From: Aplectana chamaeleonis
Taxonomy: Eukaryota; Nematoda; Chromadorea; Rhabditida; Cosmocercidae
Assembly (NCBI GenBank): GCA_029168955.1
Contig: JAPDOI010000009.1
Coordinates: 2,294,001 to 2,358,000 of the forward strand
Length of the DNA: 64,000 nt
Reading direction: 5' to 3'
Positions 1 to 11,800 of the stretch are shown one piece after another. Below the pieces are notes generated by a model that did no database searches, had not been told where the DNA came from, and saw only the letters and a program-made list of their open reading frames with translations. The first letter of the stretch is position 1. Each line of letters begins with the position of its first letter. The position numbers and the translations under genes were made by a program.

Positions 1-447
1 GGAACATGAGATTCACTGAAATCTCATAGAAGCTTTAACTTAAATTTGATTATAACTTCAAAAGTACACCAGAGTAACACCACAGTAGACAGTAAGCGTT
101 CTAACTAAACTGCACCTTATGATAAATAACACTAAAGCTCTAAGCATTCATGGGTTGGGGAAGCCTGCCGAAAAATTCATTCGAGGGCGTGCCAAGAATA
201 GCTGTGTTCATGTAGAGTGAGAAGAGTAAGAGAATATAGTAGATTTAATTGTGTACAATTGTTCTCTACAGTTCGCAGCACTAAAATATTGATTTCGAAT
301 ATGTGGATCGGATTTTCGGTTACTTCCTCACTTTGCCGTCTAACAGTACAGATTTTGTGCTGCAAAGGTGTCAAAACTCGCCGTGTAGGGAAAACGTGAT
401 TGAAAATCATTGGTCCACCGCGGTGACACTCTGATATGAGCCGAAAC
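1..447. other. No gene recognised
   Basis: No coding exon, RNA gene or clear repeat boundary was recognised in this AT-rich stretch before the first TTAA-flanked element. Confidence 0.5.
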
Positions 448-932
448 TTAAAGGCACAGTCCAACCCCAGAGTAGTTTTTCTGTTTTTCTGCCTATCTTG
501 AAGACGGCCCCATGCTGATTCCGAAGATGTTTTTGGAATCGTACAAGACCTTCTGGGAACGGAGTTATGGTCCCTCAAAAATTGAGCTAGAATAGCAGGG
601 TGGACGAGTTGTCCGAGGCTTGTAACTTCCTTCATTTGCAACCGAAGGATGCGAGCCGCTCTGAATAAAGAGATTGACCGAAAATGAAGGGAAGAACGGG
701 ATTAATGATCGAAAACCATCGCTCATCTTGCCACTTTTGAGCTCGAAAGATTGTAAAAGGGTCGAGCCAAAGTGGCTTCCTGGTATGGGCGCCCCACGGT
801 GGCTTCCTCGTATATCTCGCTTATTCGCAGGAAATGAGAGCTCGCACTTGGCACGTGATATCTAGGATGGGTCCTCTTCTCAATTATGTGGAAATCATAG
901 ATTTCGTCCCTGAGCTTGGACTGTGCCTTTAA
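448..932. mobile_element. TTAA MITE, family A, copy 1
   Basis: Non-autonomous DNA element bounded by TTAA on both sides. The ends are inverted: AGGCACAGTCCA on the left and TGGACTGTGCCT on the right. It has no coding capacity. Two more copies lie at 6737-7221 and 14524-15004. The TTAA target duplication is that of the piggyBac superfamily, but no transposase is present here, so that assignment is inference. Its right TTAA is shared with the neighbouring family B element, so the two are fused. The interior near 480-630 is an inverted relative of the family B interior near 1240-1400, so families A and B have a common origin. Confidence 0.75.
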
Positions 933-1422
933 AGGCAGTGTCCACAATAAAAACCATGTCTGATTTTTTGGTGAAGATCGGCAGCTGCGAGGCCTGGCGC
1001 AACCCTAACGTTGAAAAAACTAAGAAAAATGAGCTCGGAACGGTCCCCTACGGCCCCAAAGTTGGACACCCGTCAGCTGGTCACATCCCAGATGCACTTT
1101 CCACGCCCACCGACGTGAACAAATGAATGCTTGAGATTGTGAGATGAGCGATGGCTTCCGATCAATAGCCCCGTTCTTCCCTTCACTCTCAACTTCTCTC
1201 TTTACTCAGGTCAGCTCGCATACATCGGCTGCAAAAGACGGAAGTTACAAGCCTCGGACAACTCGTCCACCATGCTTCCCTAGCTCAATTTTTGAGGGAC
1301 CATAACTCCGTTCCCAGAAGGTCTTGTACGATTCCAGAGACATCATTGGAATCAGCATGGGACCCTCTTCAGGATAGGCGAAGAAGCAGAAAAACGATTC
1401 TTATCGTGAACACTGCCTTTAA
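929..1422. mobile_element. TTAA MITE, family B, copy 1
   Basis: Second TTAA-bounded element, with ends AGGCAGTGTCCACAAT and ATCGTGAACACTGCCT followed by TTAA. It starts in the TTAA that closes the family A element. Related copies are at 14033-14527, 30360-30728, 37329-37785 and 62569-63060. It holds no open coding sequence. Confidence 0.75.
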
Positions 1423-4400
1423 GAGCAGTCCCTACTCTGACGAAAGCTCCCTTGTAGCCCCGGAGTAATTTGCCGGTTTTGATGATGTTTTCGTCGGCGC
1501 CTCAACTTCCACATTTGCGCGACAGCCGACGAGCAATCCACACAATGGGCACTTTGGCGCGCCGGCGGGGCGTTTATGTGCACTTCCTCGCGCCGGCGGG
1601 GCGTTTATGAGCACTTCCTCGCGCCACTTCTCATCAAGTGTGACGTCATTGTTCAGCGTCCTCGTCATTGATTGGTCACCATTTGAGCTGCTGGCATTGT
1701 AGCTTTCAGACCTAGCCCATCCCAGCGGTTTTCATCGGTAAAAACCTCAAGCCAAACACAAGAATCGTTCCAAAATGGGTGGATAGGCATGCTTCGCTTG
1801 GTGTTTTCAAAGATAAAAGCTGCGCTTGTGTTTTTCCTTTTTTAAAATTTTCTTACAGTTTATTTGCTTATTTCATATTCTTGCTGTTGTTTGTCTTTGT
1901 TTTCTCATTCCTCGTTAACCCCTTTTTTCAGATTAAGATCTCTTTTTATTCAACTAATTTGTGTTTTTGCTTATATCAACTCTTTCACCGCACCGAAACA
2001 GCCAGTTTTGGGGGGCTGCGGATGTTGAAACGTGATGACGTTCAGGAAAAATCAGATAAAATTTCGCATCAGGGAAGTTGCTTGTTCTCATCTGTTTTCA
2101 AGATAAATTTCGTTTTTATTGAAATAGGTTTCGTTTATATGAAGGGAACGTCAAAGAAAAGCATACATTTCTGAAAAAAATCTGAAACGAACCCTTTTTG
2201 GAAAAAAATGGAAACAGTGCGTCATCTTCAGCAGTTTTTAATCACCCCTCCTGTTGTGATTTCAGAAGAAAAAAAGGTCTCCGAAGCTTGAAAAACACCA
2301 TATTGTTGTGGAAACAATTGCATATTTTTGAAAAGGCTCTTTTTTTGATTACCCAGCCAAATTTTTTTATGGAGGAATGCACTGTGTATAGTTCGGTCCC
2401 TGGCTTGCTTCCTGGAGAAAAAAACAATTAAAAATCTTACGTGGCTGGCGCGGGCGGTTTAAATGTCACCGGCGGCTGGCAGTATGGTAAACTGACCAGC
2501 TGCGCTCTCCTCTCGCCCTGAGCCGATTAGCAGGCCGGCGCACGCTACCGCCGCGCCAAGCGCGGACGAGATTTAGATGTTTCTTGAGGACGCAAGCCAC
2601 CAACCTAACTATATGACACTCAAAATCGTATTTCGTCTTCTATCTACAACTTCTTCTCGCTTTTCGTTTAACTAGGTCTTTCTCGAATTTCACATCTCTA
2701 TGTAATGTGCGATTTCGATAGTGATAACTCTACATGTTGATACTATTGTCCTATTAAGACGCCAATTAGGTCGTCTTTGATGGAACGCGTGATTACTTCG
2801 GGCTGTTGCCGACTAGACAGTTAACACAACTGAAACAAGCGTCGAATAATGTGTGCCGTTGGAACGCACACTTACTACGCGGCGCTTACGCGCAAGTTTT
2901 TAAGTTGGAACTTGGTCATGATCCCAGGTTGAGACTAGTGTCGTCTAAAAGGCGGGCATTGAGGATAACGTGGCAATTAGCCAGTGCGATGGCTCGCCGT
3001 AGTTAACACCTTGTTAACGTCTCTCGTGCCCCGACGAGGCTCCGCCTCCCTGGGACAGAACGCCCGTCATCCGGAAAACGTTCCGTTTTCGTTAAGTTGA
3101 ACGTTTTATTCAGGGATAATTATGCTTATCGATAGATCGTCCCAAGTGATCGTTTCAGGTTCAGATCCAGACAAACTCTTCATTATTACGGATCATGCAG
3201 AGTAATATTGCTGGTTTGGGCTTAATTCTAATGAACCTGTTTTTTGATTTCCTTTTTCCTATTTCACCTACATATCTATACGCCTCGCGGAAAACCGTTG
3301 GAAGAAATGCAATTTTATAACGTAATTTCTCACCTAGTGTGGTCATATCGCACTCCAAATATCGCGGATCATTTGAAAGGTGAATGTACGGTACTGAATT
3401 GATATCGCAAAGAATGGAACCCGATTTAGGGCAGTGTCCACGATAGTATTCCTTTTTCAGTTTTCAGTGTGAGATGCTGTGCTGGCAGATGCTGGAGTGG
3501 ATAGGGTTAGAGAAAACAGCAAGATCGGGACAAGTTGATAAAAACGGCCGCGAAGTGGATTTTGTAAGCCCAGTACGCCTGCGAAACCCGCCCCGCCCCC
3601 ATTCTGACAAACGTGTGGCGGCGCTGATTTTTTCGGAGGCCAATTGCCGATCCACTCCGTCAAGTCCAGACTGATCGATTCGCGCACATTTCGTAGAGCG
3701 CGCTTGCTAAAACTAGGAGAGCGCGTTATCTCGTTCGCGCTCTGAACCTTCCCATACGTTAGAAACCGCTATTTTAGCTTATTCTGAGCGATTTTCTTCG
3801 CAGTTTGTTCGCTATTCGACAGCTCACGACCGAACAACCGTGGAGCGTTATGCGCCAGCATTTGAGCGCTGGCACGCGACGCTCCAGAGACTTGACGCTT
3901 GCCGCTGGTCGTTGGCTACGAACGGAGCCTGACCAATCAAATGTGCGCTTCGCGAATACTTCCTTCCTGTCATGTGTATTAGTACGCAAGGGGCACGCTC
4001 ACGCCGCTTCGCGGCGTGCTTGTAAGCGTGTAATATGACTCATAGATTAATGGAAGCATTACCAAATGGGAGCTTAGTTACTATCAATCCTCGAATTTCA
4101 GTCCGGTCCCACACACTTCCCCCGGCGCTTCGAGCACTCCAGTTGGGTCCCTCACATTTTTCTTGGCGTTTAGCGCACCCCCAGTTGGGTCCCGCACACT
4201 CTGCCGTCAACGGTCAGCGGTCAACTTTTAGCCGTTTTTTATTATGTATGATATTTTGTGACGGACGGCTAATTGTATTTTCCTTGCTTATGAGATGGTT
4301 CAATACAGTAAATTCATGTCTTTCATTTCCGATAGGTTCCTGTTTTTGGACTAGGTTCGAAATCATTGTGAAAATCTTGAATAACCTTTGCTGATCAGGT

Positions 4401-5131
4401 TGTTAATATGAGCATTAACAATTATGTTTAAATGTTGTTATTGTTCAATGTATAATATGAAGTCTTTAAATTACGTTGTCTTCTCGTTCTGAAATAGGTT
4501 TTGTTGTGCTTTGCGCTCGTTTTTATCATACAAGGTGCACTCGCTGACCCTATGGGGATAGTTAGTATTGTTGACGTCGGATAGGGATTGAACTTGAGCA
4601 AGAGAAAAGATAATGGCGCATCCTGCGTGTCTAGACCATGTCTAGACGCGCACTGTTGATGTAAGACTCGAGATCAATCTATTACTGTCAGCTAATGAAG
4701 GTTCTAAAAAAGCCACCCTTCCTATGCTTCTTTGGCGAGCGCAACGTAGACAAATCACGTAAGCGACGCAATATCTGCCTTTCCGTAATCCAGAGAACAG
4801 GATCCTTTGAGTGTTTCAATTTTTTTCCCCAGCTGTTTCTTTTTTCCCTAATTTCATGATTCTGTTGCATTATTTTTGCTGACAGTCTTAGCACTACTCG
4901 CTTATTATGCAAATACTCGTTTTTCGTAGCAGCTAGTGTAGCAGGAAATGGACAACAACTCTGAGAACAAGGTACGATAGGGAAAAGATGTTCCACAAAG
5001 TTTCTCAACGTGTACTGCATCATTCACCAATACCAAGAACTTTTTACCAAGGGTAATGAAAAAAATCATGAAAAATGTACAAAAAAGAAATGGTTTGGTG
5101 ACAAGAAAATAAACGAACACCGTTTGCTGGA
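1423..5131. other. No gene recognised; low-copy intergenic DNA
   Basis: Open frames here are short and show no family motif or exon structure. A GC-rich patch (about 2440-2600) and a stretch near 2780-3080 look different from their surroundings but match nothing I recognise. A short GC hairpin near 3992-4030 resembles one near 49911-49950. Confidence 0.4.
1559..1622. repeat. 31-bp tandem duplication
   Basis: A GC-rich 31-bp unit beginning GCCGGCGGGGCGTTTATG occurs twice in a row, followed by the start of a third. The two copies differ at a single base. Confidence 0.8.
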
Positions 5132-5388
5132 TTACGCTAAGGCAGATGCTGCGTCGCGTACTTTATTTCTTCCTTCCCAGGCAATCGCTTCCTTCCACAT
5201 TCTCCAGATCAAGGAGCCAATGAAGAGTTCAATCAAACAAGCGTTTCCTCCGCGCCAGAGACGCGGAGGGAGCATTAGTTTGGTTGAACTATTCATCGGC
5301 TCCCTTGATCTGGAGTGTAGAAGGGGCGATTGTCTGGGCAAGGAAGGATTCGTGGGGGCGATTATGGGGCGAATCTAGCATAGCGTAA
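5132..5388. mobile_element. Foldback element
   Basis: Two arms about 65-70 bp long pair with each other (about 5173-5240 with 5275-5346) around a GC-rich loop. The outermost bases are TTACGCTA and TAGCGTAA. It has no coding sequence, so it is read as a MITE-like foldback. The exact ends are inferred from the outer octamer. Confidence 0.6.
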
Positions 5389-6035
5389 GGATGGCGGGAG
5401 GGACGGCGCGTTAATCGCCCCTCTCAATCCATACTGTGCTCCACAATAGAACACAATCGCCCCACAAAATACACTTGGAGCGCACTTGTTGTTGGGCTCC
5501 AAGTCTCTATGTGGTGGGCTACACGCGAACTTTTGCCAGAGTACGGTTCTATGTTCCTAAATTGACTGATCATACTTGAGAAATACATCGAAAAACGCTA
5601 TGATCTTTACCCGGTGAATAATCCCTTTTCGAAGCACTCTGGAGTAGGTGTGAGTAACGCTCTCGGCCGATTTGATTTCTGTGGGAGCATGGTGACGCCA
5701 TATAGTAGCTCATAGAGCAGCCGCGTAGGTGGAGGTCAATTTGTTCATTGGCATACCTCCTCCGGGGTTGTTTCTACGCAGCCCTACCCCCTACAATCCT
5801 CCTCAGGCTCCCTTCACCACGTATTTTATAGCACAGAACCTCAGCGCAGAAAGAAGTTTCAATTCTCAACCGCCCGTGAATTCCGTGGGTAATTCGTGGC
5901 TATTTTGCTTTTCGTTTTCTAGCCAAATTAAACATCCTTTATTCAACTGCACCTTTTGGAATGAAGGATCTACGGTTACGTACGTTCAATTATTGGGTTG
6001 AATTGCTAGTTGGCTGACGCTGTTGATTCATCATT
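5389..6035. other. No gene recognised
   Basis: Nothing with a coding or RNA signature was found between two foldback elements. Confidence 0.4.
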
Positions 6036-6553
6036 CTGAGAGTTTTGGCCGCGAAATAGCCGGGATATAGCCCACCAGGTTCCGCAGCGGCTCCTGGTGG
6101 GCTATTTCCCGACTATTCCGCGGCTATTTCTCGGCTTTTAACGGAACGGACAAGAAGTAGCCTAGAAATAGCCGAGATATAACCTAGAAATACTCAAATG
6201 TAAACAAAATTAACCAAGACGGAACCGTCGCCGGCTCGCCGAGCCACCATCTGGGGCCGCCAGCGCTTGGGCGGGGCCTCTAGAGGCTGAACGAGGCCCA
6301 AGTACCTCAAACTTGGGTAATTCAACCGACGGAGGTGCTGACATCTAAATCATGCCTCTGGAATGCTCCGTATATCTGCCGGGAGAGCATTATTTCTCGA
6401 CCATTTCTCGGCTATTTAGCGGCAAGCATTGTTTAGCGGCAGTTTATCGGCTATTTCGCGGCGAGCATTATTTGGCGGCTATTTAGCGTCTATTACGCGG
6501 CAAACAGGCATTTCACGGTTATTTCATGGCTGTTTCTCGGCCAAAACTCTCAG
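6036..6553. mobile_element. Foldback element family D, copy 1 (SL1-like core)
   Basis: The ends are CTGAGAGTTTTGGCC and GGCCAAAACTCTCAG. Inside are many short inverted copies of a CGGCTATTTCGCGG-type motif. The centre holds an SL1-like leader (6306-6327) followed by a GC-rich block. Copy 2 (7665-8130) has the same centre in the opposite orientation. Copy 3 (8455-8585) has lost the centre. Confidence 0.8.
6306..6327 (-). ncRNA. SL1-like spliced-leader sequence (pseudogene-like)
   Basis: Read on the - strand this 22-mer differs from the nematode SL1 leader at one base near its 5' end. It is followed directly by GTACTTGG, so a GT donor sits where the leader would be cut from SL RNA. No Sm site could be identified downstream and the sequence lies inside a foldback element, so a working SL RNA gene is unlikely. 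Confidence 0.6.
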
Positions 6554-6736
6554 AGCAAGGACTAGGGGAGTCTGAAAGAATCGTATACAACACCATTCAA
6601 CGCATCAAATGTTTTAGATGTGATCAAGACTTTTCTTGAAGGGGCTGTTTAGTCGGTACTGGGCCCACATGTACAGAAGAAAGCAAATAATTCGTAGCGC
6701 AAGACGGTACGTCCTATTAAAAGTCAGCTGGCGTTC

Positions 6737-7221
6737 TTAAAGGCACAGTCCAAGCTCAGGGACGAAATCTATGATTTCCACATAATTGAGAAGAGGACCC
6801 ACCCTAGATATCACGTGCCAAGTGCGAGCTCTCAATTCCTCCGAATAAGCGAGATATAGGGGGAAGCCACCCTGGGGCGCCCATACCAGGAAGCCACTAT
6901 GGCACGCCCCTTTTACGATCTTTCGAGCTCAACAGCGGCGAGATGAGCGATTGTTTCTCACCAGTAGCACTGTTCTTCCCTTCATTCCCAGCCTCTTTCT
7001 TCATTCAGGTCGGTTCGCATACATCGGTTGCAAATGACGGAAGTTACGAGCCTCGGACAACTCGTCCACCATGCTTCCGTAGCACAATTTTTCAGGGGCC
7101 ATAACTTTGCTCCTAAGGGGTTTTGTACGATTGCAAAGACATCATAAGAATCAGTGTGAAACCGTTTTCAAGATAGGCAGAAAAGCAGAGAAACGGTTCT
7201 GAGGATGGACTGTGCCTTTAA
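6737..7221. mobile_element. TTAA MITE, family A, copy 2
   Basis: The cleanest family A copy. TTAA and AGGCACAGTCCA stand at the left, TGGACTGTGCCT and TTAA at the right, 485 bp in all. The interior has no coding potential. Confidence 0.8.
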
Positions 7222-7664
7222 GAATCTTTTGCGCTAGTGATTTCGGTTCTTGATCCGGTCCTCATGGACCATTTATTGAATATTCGTGATTTCGAACCCT
7301 GCACAGATTTCTTAGACTCGAACAGTGTGAGGGATTATAAACTATAGCCTGGTAATCACACATATAAAGGACTTGCCTCTGTTCTATTGAGACCATCCTA
7401 ATCCTGTTAGGAGTAATACTTCTTTTCAACAGCGATTCATCAAGGAATGGCCGATTTTTGTGCTCTTAATCCTACGGCCTGAGCCTTCCCCGACACCTCA
7501 CAGTTTTTCGTTTTTGCAGCATAGAGCGGAGCTCAAAATTTTCTGAGTTTCCAGCTTCGTGCTTTCTATTTCCAAGTATAAACTAATCGTTCTCTTAGCG
7601 ATTTCGAAGGGCCCAGAATTTGTCTCCATTTACCTCTCATGTTCCCCCCCCGCGCACGACCACT
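7222..7664. other. No gene recognised
   Basis: No exon, RNA gene or repeat boundary could be supported between two mobile elements. Confidence 0.4.
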
Positions 7665-8130
7665 CTGAGAGTTTTGGCCGGAAAATAACCGCGAAATAGC
7701 CGAGAAATAGCCGCTAAATAATGCTCGCCGCAAAATAGCCGCCAAATAATGCTCGCCGCGAAAGAACCGAGGAATAGCCGAGAAATATTGCTCTCCCGGC
7801 AGATGTACGGAGCATTCCAGAGGCATGATTCAGATGTCAGCACCTCCGTTGGTTAAATTACCCAAGTTTGAGATACTTGGACTTGGTTCAGCCTCTGGAG
7901 GCCCCGCCCAAGCGCTGGCGGCCCCAGATGGTGGCTCGGCGAGCCGGCGACGGTTGAGCCTTGGTTGATTTTGTTTACTTCTGAGTATTTCTCGGCTGTT
8001 ATCTCGGCTATTTCTCGGCTACTTCTTGTCCGTTCCGTGAAAGCCGAAAATAGCCGCGAAATAGCCGGGAAATTGCCCACAAGGAGCCGCTGCGGAGCCT
8101 GGAGGGCTATTTCGAGGCCAAAACTCTCAG
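7665..8130. mobile_element. Foldback element family D, copy 2
   Basis: Same ends and same internal CGGCTATTTC-type repeats as the element at 6036-6553, but with the core inverted relative to the outer frame. The core (about 7826-7960) carries an SL1-like leader followed by a GC-rich block that matches copy 1 closely. Confidence 0.8.
7851..7872 (+). ncRNA. SL1-like spliced-leader sequence (pseudogene-like)
   Basis: A 22-mer beginning GGTTAAATTACCC and ending CAAGTTTGAG, one mismatch from SL1. It is followed by ATACTTGG, so the GT donor expected after the leader has decayed to AT. It lies in the core of a foldback element. Confidence 0.6.
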
Positions 8131-8454
8131 AGCATCCGCCTGGTCCATGCGTCAGACTAATATGAAAACGGAAACCATACAGGATGGGAAGTCGTGGAAC
8201 CGCAGAGAAAATTTACATGACGGAGGGTAGGTTAAGAACTGACCATTTAGGAAAGCTAGAGAGTCTCATAGTCTTTATGACGAGAGGTCTGAAATGAATA
8301 AATATCGTATTTTATGTCTCTCATTTTTATCTTATGTTGTTGTGCGGAGGGTAGACAGACCTACATGGTACTGGAGACTACTGCCCTATCTGCCTGCTCC
8401 CTTTCGTCAATATACTGTCCAAACAGCGGAGCGAAGATAGTTTAGAGGTAGCGC
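8131..8454. other. No gene recognised
   Basis: A fragment near 8134-8185 resembles the end of the repeat at 32740-32800 and 39150-39190. Nothing else was recognised. Confidence 0.35.
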
Positions 8455-8585
8455 CTGAGAGCTTTGGCCGAGAAGTAGCCGCGAAATAGCCTTCTTGCCG
8501 CGTAATAGCCGGGAAATAGCCCACTAGGAGCCGCTGCGGAGCCTGGTGGGCTATTTCCCGGCTATTTCGCGGCCAAAACTCTCAG
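8455..8585. mobile_element. Foldback element family D, copy 3 (short)
   Basis: A 131-bp derivative that keeps only the inverted ends of family D and a pair of ATTTCGCGG-type motifs. The SL1-like core is missing. Confidence 0.7.
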
Positions 8586-8596
8586 AGGAGATAGCA

Positions 8597-8704
8597 ATGT
8601 CTAAATCAAACCGTAGCTAGGCGTGTTTCTATTACGTGTCATAGTTGACCGGCAAATAGGATTCACCGGTCAACTATGACACGTAGTAGAAAAATTTAGA
8701 CATT
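8597..8704. mobile_element. Hairpin MITE upstream of the receptor gene
   Basis: Two 27-bp arms at 8626-8652 and 8666-8692 pair almost perfectly. Outside them ATGTCTAAAT and ATTTAGACAT extend the pairing. The element lies about 160 bp before the receptor start codon, so it sits in the likely promoter or outron. Confidence 0.65.
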
Positions 8705-8854
8705 AATCAAGCCTTATCGACAGTTTCGGCGATCAATGGGAGGACAGGACAAACAGGTGATGGATAGATCGTAAGGAAGTATCCTGTTTCCTCCGTTCGA
8801 CTGAGTAACACTGTTGTCTGTGAATCTGTAAAACCGCTACAAATTGGACTTGAA

Positions 8855-8861
8855 TTTCCAG
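8855..8861 (+). promoter_or_regulatory. Probable trans-splice acceptor of the receptor gene
   Basis: TTTCCAG lies two bases before the ATG. With no upstream exon visible, this fits an SL trans-splice site, which in nematodes commonly sits within a few bases of the start codon. Confidence 0.55.
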
Positions 8862-8863
8862 AA

Positions 8864-11800
8864 ATGGACTACATGCTATTGGTTAGTACGCTACTTCACG
8901 TTTTTTCAAACGTCTTTGGAATATTCGCGAATAGCCTTTTGATTCTCATGGTGTTCAAGAAGACGCCAAAACAGCTGACTACCTATTCATTGGTGATTTT
9001 GAACTTTGCTATCGCTGATCTTGCTGCCTGCCTTTCAGCTTTATTCGTACAACAAAGGTAAGCGTACACGTATAGTATTGACATGAGAACTTTCTCACCG
9101 GCTGACTCATACATTACTTTAATGATCATCCAATATGCGTGGGTGAGGTTTGGAGGTTTCAAAATGTTCCACTAAAGATGTGTCTCTAACATTATTTCAA
9201 AATCAGGCTTTTTCTAGGATAGTTCCTGGAGGATGGGGTCTCTACTACTTCTCTCATGGCCCCTGCAAGTATCTGGGACCACTTGCCTGCTACATTGGGT
9301 GAGTTACATACTTAAATTTCATTGAGCGTTATTATGAGCAAATTCCCCATTTATTGTCGTCAAGTCCAGTCCGCGCAGGTCTCAGAAATAATGAAGACGA
9401 GACTCGCCCTGGCCTTTGTTGTACTTTGATGACACCTCCTATTACACGAAAACGTTTACCACGAAAACATTCTTCGAAAATCGTCTAACAAGGGAAGTAT
9501 AAAAAGCGTAGGTCGGTTCTGCCAAAACGACTAGTATGGTTAGTATCTCTTCTGGCTCAATAGTAAAAATGCGCAGTATCTCGCCGCGAGCCGCAGGTTC
9601 AAAAAAGTTATGAGCATTTTTTAAGCCTGGCGAAAAGGCAAGGGTACCCAACAGGCATTTTTTTTTGGAGTTTCGAAAATTTTTCTCGGATTTAGCTCCA
9701 AAGTTGTTTGTAGGGGTAATCTAGGGTGGCGAACACGAATCTGGAGTCCATTCGTCGAAATTTTGAGGTTTACTGTAGGTTACGGTAGGTAACATGTCAT
9801 TTAGGGGTCAAAGCCCTCCTTAGTATTTTGAAAATCGACAAACGGACGTTAAATTCGTATTTTCCACCCCGATTAACCCCCGTATACAAATTTTGAGTAA
9901 AATCTGAGATTTTGACTAAACTACCGTATACCCACCGTAATCTACCGTAATCTGCAAAAAATCGATAAACGGACTCCAGATTCGTGTTTAGCACTCCAAA
10001 TAACCCTCAGCAAATGATTTTGAGACATATCTATCGTAGAAAACCGGAAATCTCGAAAGTGGCGTTTTTTCCTCGAAATTTTCCCCGGTTGGGAAGCTTC
10101 AAACGAAATGAGCCGAAAACTTTTGAAAACCGACTAATAAGTCACAGAATCGTGATCAGCGCCCCAATAAACCCCCCTGGGAGAATTTTAGGTCATATCT
10201 GGAACATTTTTCTAAAACGCTTCCAGAGCCCTCAAATGGTAGAAATAAACGCCCAACCGAAGATCGGTCCAAAAAGCTGTCAGTTTGGACAAAGTATGGA
10301 AAATGTGCCTTCACTCAAACTTTGCTCAGGAGGGTAGTTTTTGACGCTGACCACATTTATGAGGTCCGTTTTCAGGTTTTCCCAAGAATAACGCAGTTTT
10401 TCGAAGGTACAAAAAGCACAAAAAATGAGCTTTTTAAGCTTGTAACTTCTTGGAACCTGCGGCTCGCGGCGGGATACTGCGCAGTTTTACGATTGAGCCA
10501 CAAGAGATACTAACGACACTAGTCGTTTTGGCAGATCCGACCTACGCTTTGTATACTTCCCTTGTAAGCACGCTTCTGAGAACAGTGCGTTATATGAGGC
10601 TGTTTTCATAGGAATCACCCCCGAAGTTTAGCTTTTTCGAACGTTCGTGGAAAGGTACTTAACGGATGCACATTTTCTCAGAATAATTTTTTTATTACAG
10701 GCCATTAGCTATTAGGGATCGATTGACACTACCAGATATGACATATTCTTGCCCTATCGATTGCTCATTCTCAGATTAGAACCGTGTTCAAGAGATGTAC
10801 CGTGGTCCAAAAAGTATGCTTTTTCGTGCTCCACTGAAAAAAGTCTTTCAACAGCCATGACGGTAGTTCGCGTTTTCTAAACCATCGTCCGTCATACAAA
10901 GACAATGTTCTTCCATTTAAGGCATAGCACACCCAAAAAAACGATTCTTGAGATTTGATGCGTAAATATTTTGGAGACGGTCATTTGCTTATTGAAATGG
11001 TAGCTCTAGAGTCGCTCAATGTCCCCTACCAACGGAAACATGGCTTCTGAATCATGCCTACTTTTGCGGGCGAAAATTTGATGGGCGAGTTGTCTCAGAT
11101 CTGTATCTCTCTCCATTCGCAGTCGTTACGCGACAACGAACTAGAGTAAAGGGGCAGATTAAAATCAATGTAAAATCAAGTTGAAGCAAGTTAAAAAAAG
11201 CGCTCGGAATTTACCCATCTATCTAGTCGCTATTGAGTTCGGAACCCAAGAAAAGGGGCGTGGTCTGACTCAGGCGATACGAGGCCCCGAGCCGAACTGG
11301 CTAATTCTACTTCCGCCATCGGCAACAGCAGACCAACTGCAGTTACCAAAGGAACTGCACCTGCGTTCGTGTTGAAATGGCAACTCCTGTTGGTATTCTG
11401 TTCCTATCCGGGCCACAGCTGTTCTTCCCCATATTGATCTGTTTTGGTGAAACGCGCCTGAGCACGTTTGCATCTTCCACGTATGCACACAACACAATCT
11501 GTGTTTTGTGATATAACGGTATAACGGTACCCGGGGTATAACGCTTGACAAATCCAATGACGCAGATTAAGAAGTGAAACGAGCGAAGAACAGTCCAGTA
11601 AGAAAAAGCTAAAGTGGTTTCTGATATCCCTAAGACTATGAACTGCAGTTGCCATGGCAACATGACACGAGGCCGAGCCGAACTGCTGGCGCCCGATCGG
11701 CAACAGCGGTGGCCCGGAGATCGACAAACTTGGCGCCCCGAGCCGCCCTGTCAGGCGGCTCGTGTTCCTATCCGGTGCGGCTCGGGGCGGTGAATCATCT

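Noticed and set aside
3992..4030. GC hairpin CACGCCGCTTCGCGGCGTG, also near 49911-49950, as a possible Helitron 3' end.
   Set aside because: No CTRR end followed by T at the right distance and no TC start; the similarity is noted only.
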